DNA from: Callaeas wilsoni
Taxonomy: Eukaryota; Chordata; Aves; Passeriformes; Callaeidae
Direction of reading: 5' to 3'
Length of the DNA: 64,000 nucleotides
NCBI GenBank assembly: GCA_013398955.1
Contig: VWPU01001245.1
Coordinates: forward strand, 1 to 64,000
Shown here: one piece after another, positions 33,701-46,337 of the stretch
Layout of the letters: every line of letters begins with the position of its first letter
How positions within the stretch are numbered: the first letter of the stretch is position 1
Made by a program: the position numbers and the translations under genes
Notes under the pieces: generated by a model
What the model was told of the DNA's origin: nothing
Databases searched by the model: none
Seen by the model: only the letters and a program-made list of their open reading frames with translations

Positions 33701-34390
33701 ATTTACCAAAAAAATAAGAAGGGAAGAGGAACTAACTTGCACAGTTTTCATAAGGGAAATATGAAATATGTACCTTCAATATTTTGATTGTATTGATTAA
33801 CTCTTGAATGTGGCGCTGGTTTTTGACGTGCACTATTGTCCCTGTTGCATAGGATCTAATTTAAAATTGCACTGTAGAGCATTTTTGGTGTCTCATGTGT
33901 GCTTTGCTAAAGCCTTGGGCAGTGCTCTCGCTGTGTGAGGGGTGAGGTTTATCCAGCACTGCCTGTGTTTTGTCACAGCAGCACTGTGTGACGTGTGCTC
34001 TGTGTCTGTTCACTACTGCCAGCTCGAGTGATGAGTGCACTGCTGTCCCAACATCTGGAACTGCTATTTGGACTTGGCTGCTGCATCAGTCTTGATTTTT
34101 TTTCCTGTACAGTTTGAAATGCCAAGGCTGGGAGTTGTGTGCTGGTGTTAGGTATTTGCTGTCTGTGTACAGAATCCCAGCTGCTGCGCGTGGAATTTAT
34201 TGCAACAAAAAAAAAAGAAAAAAGAAAAAAAAAAAAGTAACAAATTTGAGGAAAAAGAAGATGATGGTTCAAGGTTCAGCCATTTGGGGGGAGCAAAACA
34301 GATACAAAGTGGCTGTAAACTTTGCTGTAGATATGTTGAGAGCATAGTAGATCTGTCTGTTTAAATTAAAACCGTGAAGACTAAAACGTT
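30777..34390 (+). other. MTMR9: Probable MTMR9 3' untranslated region
   Basis: About 3.6 kb after the stop contains no recognisable CR1, unlike the flanks and introns. It is AT-leaning and has A-rich runs near 34,207-34,236. An ATTAAA poly(A) signal lies at 34365-34370, and a CR1 resumes at about 34,765. I infer one long terminal exon ending near 34,390. An earlier cleavage site is possible, and the exact end is not visible from sequence alone. Confidence 0.6.
34365..34370 (+). terminator. Candidate poly(A) signal ATTAAA for MTMR9
   Basis: This is the second most common vertebrate poly(A) hexamer. It ends the CR1-free stretch after MTMR9 and is followed by a T-rich, GT-containing stretch near 34,390-34,432. 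I did not find a better-placed AATAAA in the preceding 3.6 kb. Confidence 0.45.
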
Positions 34391-34764
34391 CTTTCATTAC
34401 ACTGCTGAATCTTCTTTATTAGTGTGTGCTTTGCTTCCCACAGGAGGGATGTGGGTGGGTGTGACTCGGATGAAGCTTTTGCTTGAAATTTTAGCTCAAC
34501 TGTGTTTTGTTTTATTTTGCAGCTGAACAGGCTCTGTGGTGGTAGGAGAGGGGTGAAAGGAGAAGGGGGAGACCCTGAGTCTGTGAGGAGCTTGCAGAGC
34601 TCTGCTGCCATGGCTTTGGTCCTTGGATAGCAGCTCTGCACGTGATGGATAAACAGTTTGATTAGCCAAGGGTTTATACTGGTATTGATCTTTTTAGCCT
34701 GGTATTGATCTCGCCAAAGAAGGGCAGGGGTGTTCACAGGAGGGGGGTTTGGAGTGAAGCCTTG

Positions 34765-35052
34765 CAAGAAGGTGGATGGTGATAGAACAAGGGGGAGTGA
34801 GTGGTTTTAAACAAAAACAGGACAGATTTTGATGAGATATTAAGAATAAATTCTTCCCTGTGAGGTTGGTGAGGCCCTGGCACAGGCTGCCCAGAGAAGC
34901 TGTGCCTGCCCCATCCCTGGAAATGCCCAAGGCCAGGTTGGACGGGGCTTGGAGCAACCCGGGCTAGGGAAGGTGTCCCTGCCCACGGCAGGAAGGTGGA
35001 ATGAGATGATCTTCCAGGTCCCTTGCAGCCCAACCCATTCTGTGACTCTGCA
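34765..35052 (+). repeat. CR1 LINE 3' end
   Basis: gaggttggtgaggccctggc ... ccaacccattctgtgactct. Confidence 0.9.
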
Positions 35053-35539
35053 GGCAGTCAGTGACTGGGGTCACTGTTACCTGTTGATTTTAAGGCAAGG
35101 GGGGTACATTGGTGCCAGGGGAAGGAACACAAAAAGGACAAACAGCTCCTGGGAAAAGGAGGCTGGGAACTGCGGGAACTCCTGGATCTCTCCTGGCTGG
35201 TGAGTCAGGAGGCTGGGACCTACTGGGCCGTCTGTTTCCCTGTGGCATCACTGTGGTCTCTGGAGCTTCTGGGGAAGGTGATGAGTTTTTGTGGCTTTTG
35301 GGGTTTGAGCAGATGGAGACTGGGGTTGTTTGTGCTGCCCTGCAGCCTGTACAGCCCATGAGATAACACAGGGACGGGTGCTGAAGGTTTTGATGTGAAA
35401 AGATTGATACTCAGCCACTATTTGTGCTAAAAGTCCCAACTGAAACAGAAAAGATCTGTTTTAAAATATTTTCAGCAGTGATCAGGCAGTCTGATTTGGG
35501 TTAAACTTGATTTCTGGGGAGGAGGGAGAAAATAACTAA
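35053..35539. other. Intergenic, no gene recognised
   Basis: Unique sequence, nothing recognised. Confidence 0.45.
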
Positions 35540-35675
35540 AGAACCATAGAATGGTTTGGGTTGGAAGGGACCTTAAAGCTCATCCTGTTCCACCCCCTGC
35601 CATGGTCAGGGACACCTCCCACCGTCCCAGGTTCCTCCAAGCCCACCCAACCTGGCCTTGGACGCTTCCAGAGAC
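35540..35675 (-). repeat. CR1 LINE 3' fragment
   Basis: gaaccatagaatggtttggg ... ctggccttggacgcttccag. Confidence 0.9.
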
Positions 35676-37100
35676 AGAAAATCCATCTGAACAAGTGTTG
35701 AAATTTTTCTTTAACTTTTTTGGGGGAGGGTGTTGGATTTTTCTCTTGGAAATCCCAAGTGTTTTTGCTTAGTGCCATTGTAGGAGTCTCTTCCATGCTG
35801 CCCGTTTTTCCCCCAGCAGTGAGGAGGAATTCCCATTGCTCTGGATGTAACTCGGGATGCTGGGCTGTGCTGGGCTGCTCACAGCTTCCCCTGCCGTGGG
35901 AATGTCACCACAAGCCCCTGGCATTTGTCTTTCAGAGCTGAGCTGATGATCCTCTGATGTTCTCTTGGGAGGGTGTTGCTGATGGCTCTGGATGTTTTAT
36001 CTTGATGCTGCAGGTCAGCTCGTGGAGGGTTTGCTCTTAAAGCTCCAGATCTGCACCCTCAGGATCTTAAAATACTGGCAGACAACCTGGGCACCGCACA
36101 GATGTAGTTACACCACTAAAAGCACAGTATAGTCACTAAAATCGTGTTTTTTATAGCTTGGGCAGTTGGCTGTAACCATTTACATGACCGGTTTGCACAT
36201 CCCCGTTGGTACTGGTTCTGTGCAGGGGGATGGTTTCAGCTTTGAAAGGTGTAGCCTGTGATCACTGTGTGAAGGAAAAAGGCTCTTTTTGGCAAGTGGC
36301 TCATTCAAAGGTAGAAGAGAGAAAGGAAATCTGCTTCCTGCTGCTCTTTCTTGACATGGAAAACATTTGTTGGGATGCCCCAGCAAGGTAAGTGCAGCAT
36401 TTCTACAGGGAGTTTTCTGGGTTTGGCTTGTAAGTCCTTGGTGGTACAAAATAAAAACTTTGTGGCAGGAATAAGGGTTGTGCCACAGTTTGTTTGGGGG
36501 GTTTTTTGAGCAGAGAACTGCTTGCCTTCTCTGTACTGTGCTCCATCTCATTACATCCATTTTTCAGGGTCCAGCCTGGTCTTGAACACTTCCAGGGATG
36601 GGGCAGACACATCCATCAGTTGTTTTGGGGACAAAACAGCAATTTGTACTACTGTGGGGTAAATACTGGGCTCTGCTTTCTACATTTCCCTTAGTTAGGG
36701 AATAAAAAAAAAATAACCAACACAAATCTGTGCCTTACTGGGAAAAAGATTTTCTTCCAGAAATCCTTAAGGGACACTTGTGCAACATCAAGCACATGGA
36801 GTGTCCCGGCCGTGCTGCCAGCAGTTGGCAATGCTGGCGTTTCACAATGAGGAAAGTTGTGGCAATCCTGAATTAAAATTCTCTTCTGCTCTCCTCCGCC
36901 TCTTTTTCCTCCTCTCTTGTGCTGGTCCAGCTGTTTGTGATTCCACGTGGCACATGGGCTTGGAGAAATACGGAAAAGTGACACAGCCAGGAGGGAAGAG
37001 CCCTGCAGGCTGAGTCAGCAGCTGGGGTGTTAAACGTGGCATCGATGCTTTGAGTAAATTAAGACGCAGGGAGGATTTGTAAGGTGAAAACCCACATGGA
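35676..37100. other. Intergenic, mostly unique
   Basis: A small minus-strand CR1-like scrap lies at about 36,570-36,612 (cagcctggtcttgaacactt). Otherwise nothing recognised. Confidence 0.45.
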
Positions 37101-37412
37101 GCTGCTGGAGTGAGTCCAGAGGAGGCCGTGGAGATGCTCCCAGGGCTGGGGTCCCTCTGCTCTGGAGCCAGGCTGGGAGAGCTGGGGGTGTTCACCGGAG
37201 AAGAGAAGGATCCAGGGAGACCTCAGAGCCCTTTCCAGTGCCTAAAGGGGCTCCAGGAGTGCTGGAGAGGGACTTGGGACAAGGGATAGAGGGACAGGAC
37301 ACAGGGAATGGCTTCCCACTGCCAGAGGGCAGGGATAGATGGGATATGGGGAAGGAATTGTTCCCTGTGAGGGTGGGGAGGCCCTGGCACAGGTTGCCCA
37401 GAGAGGCTGGGA
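37101..37412 (+). repeat. CR1 LINE fragment, both ends truncated
   Basis: ctgctggagtgagtccagag through the gaggccctggcacaggttgc block. It stops at cagagaggctggg without the 3' tail. Confidence 0.88.
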
Positions 37413-38197
37413 GCCAAAGGGGAAGAGGAGAGCGGGCACACCTCGGTCCTTGCCCGCTCACATCACAGGAACCCTGCACTGAGCGCTCTGGGATTGTCAC
37501 AGGGACTAAGGGCAGCTGCTCTGCACCAATCCCACACTTTGGGCAGAGCCTTGTCCCCCGCAGAGCAGGGAACCACAGGGACAGCACATCCCTGATGTGC
37601 TCCAGGTGCCCTGAAAGGCTGGGAAGAGCTGCTTGCCCTGAGCTCTCCAAGCACAGTGGGCGGTGAGGGTTTGCAGGTTCAGCAGGGCAGAGGGGAGAGG
37701 AGGAGACCACAAAACTCCCCGTGGGAGGGGATGGGAGGGAGATCAAGCCCGAGGCTCTGGGAGAGGCCACTGCAGAAAGCTTTGAAGGAGCAGCACTTCT
37801 GGATGTGGATCCATGGGAAGGAAGAAGGCAGTGGTGGAGAGTGGGGAGAGTGAAGAGAGCACTCGTGGAGCCCCTGGAGCGATGGCATCGTTCTGCCTCT
37901 GAGAGGAAGGATGTTGGAGTGTCTCCTGCTTTCTTCCCCTTGATTTGTACTTCCCATATTCCCCCATTAGCCTGTTTCTGAACCTCAGGCTGGCTTTTCA
38001 TGTTTGCAGTCCTTTGGACATGGATTTATATTTTAAAAATACCCAAAATCAGACAACAAACAACCCACAAAACCTAAAAATCTAGGTAACATGAAAAATA
38101 TAGAACATACAAACTCCTTGGTAGCCTGTGACCCTCCCTCTCTTCCTGGAGCACTTTTGGGGGGCATCTGTTAACATGCATGGAGATTCTGTGAGCA
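37413..38197. other. Intergenic, no gene recognised
   Basis: GC-moderate, purine-rich near 37,670-37,870. Open frames here have no family resemblance. Confidence 0.45.
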
Positions 38198-38352
38198 AGA
38201 CTGGAACAGGCTGCCCAAGGAAGCAGTGGAATCATTGCCCTTAGAAGTATTTCATTGTGGCACTTGGGGACATGGTTTAGTGGTGGGTTTGGTAGTGCTG
38301 GGGATGATTTGATCTGATGATCTTAGAGGGCTTTTCCAACTTAAATAATTTG
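38198..38352 (+). repeat. CR1 LINE 3' end (second subfamily)
   Basis: actggaacaggctgcccaag, ggcacttggggacatggttt, atcttagagggcttttccaa. Confidence 0.88.
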
Positions 38353-38378
38353 AGGACACACACAGGTGGGGACTGTTG

Positions 38379-38503
38379 CAGAATCCCAGAATGGTTCGAG
38401 TGGGAAGGGACAATAAAGATCATCTGATTCCACCCCCTGCCATGGGCAGGGACACCTTCCACTGTCCCAGGCTGCTCCAAGCCCTGTCCAGCCTGGCCTA
38501 GTG
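38379..38503 (-). repeat. CR1 LINE 3' fragment
   Basis: gaatcccagaatggttcgag ... gctccaagccctgtccagcc. It lies tail to tail with the preceding + copy. Confidence 0.88.
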
Positions 38504-39071
38504 AGCTACAAGTCTGTGCTGCCCACAGAGGAAGACACTCAAGGTGTCTTTGTTGCCCACAGGGGTGTTCATCGGGTGGGAGTGTCGGCCTCAGCTGTTG
38601 TTGGAATGGCCCCTCCACACTGCTCAGATGCCATCATCCCACTGGGGTGGAGTTTTCTCCCCTTTAGGATTTTCTGCCTTGCCACGTTGATGTTTTTCCT
38701 CTTGTCCCCTTGAGCTGCTGCCTATCACATCCCAGCAATCCAGTCTCTCCTCGGTTTTACCTTGCTTATCTCTCAGGGCTCTGTGCTCTTTCTCACAAGC
38801 TGGCAGCCTCCTTGGCTCTGGGAGGAGGGTGTTCCAGCTGGGAAAGCTGTGTCCAGGAGGCCTTGGATTGCAGCTGAACCTGGAGGATCAGGCAGTTCAG
38901 GGCCAGCTTTGCTGGACGCTCCGTTTTGCTGATTTTGTGCCAGTTTATTGCTCCAGGTGCTTGGCTCAGTGCTGGAGGAAGGAACGGGTTTATAGAATCA
39001 CTCCTACTTCCCTGTCAGTCTGGGGGCTCTGCCATCCTGGAGGGATCCAGGTCTGGGAGAGAGCTTTACTT
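38504..39071. other. Intergenic, no gene recognised
   Basis: Unique sequence, nothing recognised. Confidence 0.45.
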
Positions 39072-39508
39072 TGTGTCCAGGGAAGGGAACGGAGCTGGGG
39101 CAGGGGCTGGAGCACCAGGAGCGGCTGAGGGAGCTGGGAGAGGGGCGCAGCCTGGAGAAACGGAGGCTCAGGGGGGACCTTGTGGCTCTGCACAACTCCC
39201 TGACAGGAGGGGGCAGCCGGGGGGGTCGGGCTCTGCTCCCAGGGAACAGGGACAGGAGGAGAGGACAGAACGTCAAGCTGCTGCAGGGGAGGTTCAGGTT
39301 GGACATCAGGAGGAATTTCATCGTGGAAAGGGTGGTCAGGCATTGGATGGAGCTGCCCAGGGTGGTGTTGGGGTCCCCATCCCTGGAGGTGTCCAAGGAA
39401 CACCTGGATATGGCATCAGTGCTCTGGGTTGGTGACAAGGTGGGACCAGTCACAGGTTGGACTCGATGATCCTTTTCCAGCCAAAATGATTCTGTGATTT
39501 TGTGATTT
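39072..39508 (+). repeat. CR1 LINE 3' end (second subfamily, long copy)
   Basis: gaacggagctggggcagggg, ggttcaggttggacatcagg, gactcgatgatccttttcca, gattctgtgattttgtgatt tail. Begins in the CR1 ORF2 end. Confidence 0.92.
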
Positions 39509-39827
39509 ACATTGAATCAAGTGATCAGATACAGTGAAACCACCAGTGCTCCATGCACTGTCCTTACTGAGCAGAAAAATCCCTTTTGCCCAATTGCACA
39601 TCTATGTCAGGGCTCTGGGAACAACAGGAACTTTCCTTTTTCCCTCTGCAGAATTCCAGGTGAGCTCTGTTTGCCCTCCCTGCAAGGCCAGATCCGCAGT
39701 GCCCTTGTGAGAGAAGCCACAGATCCATGCTGGAGCCTCTTCCTTTCCTTCCTTTTGGTGCAGACTCCTCAGCCTGGAGCAGGGATTGCTGAGGCCCTGA
39801 GATGAGGGAGCTCTGAGGTACCCTGGC

Positions 39828-39873
39828 ATGGAATCACAGGATGGATCAGGTTGGAAAGGATCACGGAAATCAT
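39828..39873 (-). repeat. CR1 LINE 3' scrap
   Basis: ggaatcacaggatggatcag, ttggaaaggatcacgg. Confidence 0.7.
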
Positions 39874-39879
39874 TTCATT

Positions 39880-40097
39880 GTAAGAAATTCTTCCCTGTGA
39901 GGGTGGTGAGACCCTGGCACAGGGTGCCCACAGAGGCTGTGGCTGCCCCTGGATCCCTGGAAGTGTCCAAGGCCAGGTTGGCCGGGGCTTGGAGCAGCCT
40001 GGGATAGTGGAAGGTGTCCCTGGCCATGGCAGGGGATTGGAACAAGACGATCCTTAAGGTCCTGTCCAACCCAAACCATTCCATGATTCCGTGTAGT
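39880..40097 (+). repeat. CR1 LINE 3' end
   Basis: taagaaattcttccctgtga ... aaaccattccatgattccgt. Confidence 0.9.
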
Positions 40098-41419
40098 CCA
40101 ACCTGGCTGCTGGTGGCTTTGAGACACCACACAGGATTCAGTGACCCTTTAATTTGCCCCTTTTTTGGAAGCTCCTGCTCCGTCTGTAGCAGATGGATCA
40201 ATTCTGCTGACGCTCCCACAGCTTTGCTTCCCCGGGGACTTTAAAAGCATTTTTTCCAGGCTCTGCAGTGGAACAAGAGGGTTCGTTGTGTTTCTTTTCC
40301 TCCTGGAGCTTTCTCTCTTTTCAAGAGAGACATCTGCTCTGGTCAATGGTACTTAACGGGCCTTTCAAACTCAATTAGGCACTCGAGAGCTGGGAGCTGC
40401 GAGCTCTCAGCTTCCCCAGCCAGCAAAGGATTTTCCCCTCTGCAGCTCCTGTAATACCATGATTTTCCAAGATTTCCACACTCTGCGAGCTGAGGTTTTA
40501 ATAACTGGCCATTTGCTAGTGTCTGGAATGCTTGGAAATAATGGCCAGTCCTACTTTTTTTGCTCTCTGAACAATTTCATTCAGCACTTTTTAAGAGGGA
40601 GAAAAATAAAACTAAAGAAAAAAAAAAAATCAGTGTCTGCCTCAACGCTGAACTGACTCGAATCTTAGATCCACAACAAATGCCAGGGACTTTTTTTTTT
40701 TCTTTTTTTGTAAGGCTTGACAAAAAAACCATTTCTGCGTTTGGAACGGTGAAACCCGAGTGTGTTTCCCCTTTGCCGAGGTGCATCTCAGGGCACCGGG
40801 GTTTTTGCAGGGTCTCCTCCTGCCCCGGAGCTGTGCCCGCGTCCTGCCCAGCCGGGCGGGAGGGATTTGATTAACCGCTGTCAGATGTGGTTGGCTCTTC
40901 CTCTGATCTCCGAGGCCGGGGAGATCTGTGTGTGTGCACTGCAGAGCTGGATTTTGCTTAGCAGAGCTCTGGGAAAGGTTTTCCCCTCTCAGGAAATTGC
41001 TTTAATGTTCATCTTTGTCCTGAATGAAAATGATGACCTAAATATATCTATTTTTTTTTTGTATGACTTTTTTTTTTTTTTTTTTTTTTAAGTTAAGCTC
41101 CTCCGAGTGTTTCCTGTGCCTTTAACAAAAGTATTTCAATATTTCAGGATTCCTTTTTGGGCTGCTGAGCTGAAGGTTCCAGCTCACTGAGCTGTGTGCT
41201 CCGAGGGGCCTGGGATACTTTACGTGTCACATTTTCATGCTCTGGGCTCCTTCTCAAGAGCTTCCAGGGGACACCGAGCTGAACTGGCTTCATGTAGGTG
41301 TGTAAGGAGGATCAGGGTGGTCAGAGCAAGGGCAGCAGCACCTCCGTGCTTGGTCTCCAGCATCCCTAATCTGCGGATCTTAAAGGAGAGAATGTAGGGA
41401 ACAGGACCAGAGCAATCAG
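40098..41419. other. Intergenic, repeat-free stretch
   Basis: 1.3 kb without CR1. It holds a small inverted repeat GAGAGCT/AGCTCTC (40385-40391, 40402-40408), long T-runs at about 41,051-41,089 and a CpG-containing patch at about 40,740-40,920. No gene recognised. Confidence 0.45.
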
Positions 41420-41507
41420 GGCTGATGGGAGGTGTCCCTGCCCACGTGGGTGGAACGAGATGAGCTTTAAGGTCCTTTCCAGCCCAAACCATTCCAGGGT
41501 TCCACGG
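41420..41507 (+). repeat. CR1 LINE 3' end fragment
   Basis: aggtgtccctgcccacgtgg ... cccaaaccattccagggttc. Confidence 0.82.
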
Positions 41508-41890
41508 ATTTCCCAGACTCCAGCAATTTCTGATCTTGATTTAAGACAGAGTTATTTAGGCAAAACTCCCCTTTTGTCCCCAAGGACAATTTTTTTCTTT
41601 GCTGAGATTGGTTTTTGCGTATGGAAAATTCCCAGCCCGTGTGAGTTGGCAAGCTCTGGTTTTCAGCTAAAGCAGATGCTGATGTATGTTTATATCCTGC
41701 TCCAACAAAAACTGTGGATAAATCGGGAGCTGAAGGCAGGAGGCAGTTCCCTTCCCCATTCCAACAGTCATGTTGTCAGCGAGGGGTGGGTGGAAAAATG
41801 TCAATTTTCGGTTCGGTCTGCAGGAATATGACAGCAAAATTTAATAAAATGTAATTCCAGCTCTCTCACCTGTCCTACAGGGCACTTCCT
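41508..41890. other. Intergenic, no gene recognised
   Basis: Unique sequence, nothing recognised. Confidence 0.45.
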
Positions 41891-42099
41891 TGTAAATTCA
41901 GGAAGAGTTTCTTCATGGAAAGGGTTGTTAAGCATTGGAAGGGGCTGCCCAGGGAGGTTTGGCGTCCCCATCCCTGGAGGTGTCCAGGGAAGGACTGGAC
42001 GTGGCACTCAGGGCTCTGGGCTGGTGACAAGGTGGGGATCGGTCACAGGCTGGACTCGATGGTCTCAGAGGTCTTTTCCAACCTAAATGATTCTGTGAA
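41891..42099 (+). repeat. CR1 LINE 3' end (second subfamily)
   Basis: tgtaaattcaggaagagttt, cattggaaggggctgcccag, actcgatggtctcagaggtc tail. Confidence 0.9.
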
Positions 42100-42769
42100 A
42101 TGAAGAAAGATCTGGAAAAGCTGACCCCCAGCACCCACTGCCTGAGAAATGGCATGTGAGAAGGAGTAAATAACCTGCCTTTATTTCAAGCAGAGGACTA
42201 TTAAACTTCAAGAGCAAAGTCTGTAGCCTCATCATGCCACATTACAGTGATTATGGAATAACACCGAATGGAAAATGGAATTCTCAAAAGCCTTTGCCTC
42301 TCCCTGGCTTGTAACACGATGCCTTATTCCCCTCCAGCAAAGGCAAGGAATTCTTAAGCTGATTTTTCAGTCCTGCTGTGGCTGCTCTGCTCCTGCACAG
42401 CTGTGAGAGGCTGGGGAGGCTGTGGGAAAGGTGCTGCCTGTTCCTTGAGGCTTCCAGAATGCTCCCAGCACTTGATAAATGACTTTACAGCTGTGGCACC
42501 AGCTCTGTTTTGCAGAGGTGGCCAGTTTATATTTCATTTTAAATGCATCTCAACTTCTCTGCCCCAAAGTTTCCCCCCAGGGCCTTCTGCCAAAAGTCAG
42601 CTTTATTTTAGAGTATTTTTTGAGGTTAATTGAACAAAGCACTTGGGGGATGAGAGGTTTAGGTCTGTGAGACCTTGCAGATTTCATGGAATGTGTGGAT
42701 ATGTTTTTAGCAGGCTTTTCTCAGGCTGGGTCATGGGGACCGTTATCAGCTACAGCCTTCCAGTACATA
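42100..42769. other. Intergenic, no gene recognised
   Basis: Unique sequence, nothing recognised. Confidence 0.45.
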
Positions 42770-43078
42770 AGAAGGCTGGAGAGGGACTTGGGACAAGGGC
42801 ATGGAGTGATAGGACAAGAGGGAATGGCCTTAAAGTGAAAGAAGGGAGATTTAGATGAGATATTGGGGGGGAACGTCTTGGCTGTGAGGGTGGTGAGGCC
42901 CTGGCACAGGTTGCGCACAGAAGCTGCGGCTGCCCCTGGATCTCTGGAAGTGTCCAAGGCCAGGTTGGACAGGGCTTGGAACAACCTGGGATAGTGGAAG
43001 GTGTCCCTGCCCCTGGCAGGAGGTGGGATGAGATGGGTTTTAAAATCTCTTCCAACCCAAAGCACCCTGTGATTCTTT
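42770..43078 (+). repeat. CR1 LINE 3' end
   Basis: ctggagagggacttgggaca ... gcaccctgtgattcttt. Confidence 0.9.
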
Positions 43079-44078
43079 GACTCCCCACTGAGCAGTTGTG
43101 TCTCTATTCCCACATTTCACAGAGATTGAGCCTCGACAGGGAAGCTTTATGTGACGTTATCAGATGAAACCTGACTCCTCTTCATAAACTATTTATTAAC
43201 AAATGTGCTCAGTAAAGAGAATTGGGAAAGTGGCTTTTCACTGGTCACAGGGTTTTCCTTCTCCGCCTTGTTCCTGGCAGACAATGACCCCGATGAACCT
43301 CACCTCCATTTCCCAATGAACCCTTTTCTGAGTATTCAGTGTTTCAAGGCTGATTCCTGGCGTTCTACAGGTTTCCATCTCTTGGGCAGACGGAGGTGAA
43401 TCACAGAATATCCCACAAGGATCACTGAAGTCCAGTTCCAAAGGAGGGCGGTGATCTTCCATTCTTGGTGGTGTGCGATAAACTCAGTGTGAGGCTTTGT
43501 CTGCATTTTTAAAGAGTTTGGTTTTCACAGAGTACATTCCTTAACCCTTATTTTGCAACATCTGCTCACCTCAGGGCCTGGAATGAGCTTGTTTCCACAT
43601 GGGTTTGTGTTGGTTCAGAAGGACACAGACTTTTGGGAAAGCAGGCTACGATTTAGTGGGCAGGGAAGGGTTACAGTGAGCGAACTCTCTTCTGCCTGCC
43701 TGAGAGTGTTTGATGTGCTGCTCCTGCTTAGTCTGGAAAGTCATCTTTGTCATTAGCCATGCTAATTATGCATCTTCTTTCCACAGCCCGCTTGAAATGA
43801 ATCCCTGTGTGGAAACTTGCGCTGTCAAGGCCAGTAAGGAAGAGAAATGGATGTGTTCACAGTCCATACACCGTTAGTGAATCTAGTTCTGCAAAAGCAG
43901 CTGCTGGGGGTTTATAACATTTCCCTTCTGCCTTTGTTTCTGTTACAGGATGAATGTTTTTTGGCCTTTTATGACCAAGCTGTGAAGGGCAGAAAGATTC
44001 CTTGGGTTGTTTCTGCTCAGAGACTTCCATGTGGTTTTCCTAATGTGCTGTAGGAGCTCCGCTGGAAAACTGGGAAAC
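43079..44078. other. Intergenic, no gene recognised
   Basis: AT-leaning unique sequence, nothing recognised. Confidence 0.45.
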
Positions 44079-44188
44079 CATCACAGACTGGTTTGAGTTG
44101 GAAAGACCTTAAAGCTCACCCAGTTCCAGCCCCTGTCATGGGCAGGGACACCTTCCAGGTTGCTCAGAGCCTGTCCAGCCAGGCCTTG
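44079..44188 (-). repeat. CR1 LINE 3' fragment
   Basis: ccatcacagactggtttgag ... cctgtccagccaggccttg. Confidence 0.85.
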
Positions 44189-45131
44189 TCAGCAAGAGAG
44201 AAGTGAAAGTAATTTTAAAGTACAGCACTGCCCTTGTGAGCTCCCTGTACCCACTCAGAGGTGTGAAGTCCCTGCTTAAGGGCAAGTGACAACTGCTGTG
44301 TTTTCTTTAGCAACATCAGGGCCTCTCTGCAGGCAGATGTTCATGAAGGGTAAGACTCAGGGCCTGATTTTTTCCTCAAAAATCTTTCCTTTCCCTCACT
44401 GATCTCAAATCATTGTTATATTTGTGATGCACCCTTCATCCATTTTGTTTGCTGAGATGTGAGGCTGCAAGGCAGTGGATGAATGGGTAGGTCCAGGAAA
44501 GCCTTCAGGGAGCAAAGGGAGCTGTTTCCTTCCCCGAAATAACAATGTGTCTGTCTGGGGTCTAGGAATTTTTCCTTGCTGGTTGCACTGCTGGCTGGGG
44601 CTTCCTGAGGACTGTGTAACCCTCAGAACTTGTACCAGTGACCTTTTTGTGCATTCCCAGGATAAATGACTCGTTATTTTATGTCTTTATTGGAGAGGCA
44701 GCAAGCAAAGGGCAGAGATTCAGGAGCTGAATCTGAAGAGAGGAGGTTTCTGAGCCTCTCTCCTTGCCCTGAGACAGGATCCACTGAACACACATCTCTG
44801 CTGATGGTTCTTACCTATCCTGCTCTTAAGTCTCTCAGCAACACAAACTTCTCCCTCCCCAAGCGATCTTTTCCAGGACTTCCTTACAGCTAAAGGTTTG
44901 TCCTATTGAGTAATCTTGCTACTATTGGAGCACAATTTATTTGGAGGTTTTTCTTGTGATGATGGTGCTTCATGCTCTAAGATTGGCCCCTTGTCCCCCT
45001 CAGCCACCTCTGCTCTTCACAGTTCTGTTTTCTTCCCCCTTTCCCATTTGTTTTTTTTTGATAACTCTTGTTGCTGTGGGCTGTCCTTAATTGTGATTCA
45101 TCTGTCTTTAACACCTGGATGTGCCCTGGCC
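44189..45131. other. Intergenic, no gene recognised
   Basis: AT-leaning unique sequence, nothing recognised. Confidence 0.45.
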
Positions 45132-45212
45132 TTGTGGACAAGGCGGGGATTTGTCACAGGTTGCACTCAGTGATCTTGAAGGTCTTTTCCAACCTCGATG
45201 ATTCTGTGACTG
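45132..45212 (+). repeat. CR1 LINE 3' end fragment (second subfamily)
   Basis: ttgtggacaaggcggggatt, cagtgatcttgaaggtcttt, gattctgtgac. Confidence 0.82.
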
Positions 45213-46337
45213 TAAAACCAATCACCATGAGAGTGGAAATTGAAATTGTGGATATAAAGGAAACCAGATCCTTTATCTGCCATCAGTGCAGTAGCAGTAT
45301 TGGGGTGTCTCCTGAGGGGAGAGCCTTGCGGGATTGCTGTCCTGTGGTTACAAAAAGATGTTGATTTTAGGAATGCAGCAGCACAGAAGCATCTGGGGGG
45401 CACTGAGGGTTTGACCCTTGTCCATAAGGGCGAGATGCCATAAGGTCCCTTTGCACAGGGAAATGTGGCTGCAGCCACTGCTGTCCCCAAGGAGTGAGCA
45501 CCCAGCAGGAGTTAACCCCGCTGCAGAGGCTCCTTTCAGGCAGGGATCTCACACCCAGTGTGGAACAGCCAGGTGGAAGATGCCACGAGCAAAGATTTCC
45601 TTCCTTCCCGGCGTACCTGGAGGGGGAACACCTGTGTTTTCCTTTTGCAGCGGCTCACAGAGAGGGGAATGATGCCAGGAGAATGTGTTTAAAACCAAGG
45701 CATCTGTGGCTCACACAGTGCTTTCACCCCTCATTTAAAAAAAAAAAAAAAAAGACAAGGCAAGGCAAATGTAATTGAAGCAAAGATCATCAAGCGTCTT
45801 CTTTTAATTAAAAAGAACAACTTCTAAATAAAATCTTCCCTTTTTTCCTTCTCCAAGGAGGCAGCAATGCAGCGTGACACACGTTTGGGTGCAAAAGCGA
45901 CGCTTTCACTCACAGAGGGAAGATGAGACCTGACTGTGATCAGTGTGAGGTTGTCCTGTGCTGTCAACACGATGTGACACCTCCCCGTGCCCAGGCACAG
46001 CCCGTGTCACATCTGCTGGGCATGACGAGCGTCGGGGTCAGACCAGTTCAGCACCACAGGGAGAAGATGTTTCTTCTTTTCACATCCTGTGTGGCCGAGC
46101 TGTCACTGAGGCCGAGCTCGGTCTCCCTCCTTGGTGACTCTTTGTGGCTGCTGTGGCACATGTGGACACAGCAGGAGATTCTTTCAGGACCTGACACTTT
46201 GCTTGGGTCTGAGGGACAGAGAGCCACATCAAATCCAGGCAAAATTCCACTTCCTTACTAACCTGTCTCTGGGCAGTGGCAAAGGCTTGTAGAAAATTCA
46301 CAGAAGTAAAAACTGGATTTGGACGCCCCCCTTGTAG
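45213..46337. other. Intergenic, no gene recognised
   Basis: A 17-base A-run at about 45,737-45,753. Nothing else recognised. Confidence 0.45.

Noticed and set aside
37192..38001. 269-codon minus-strand frame
   Set aside because: It runs into the reverse complement of a CR1 3' end; the remainder shows no known domain.
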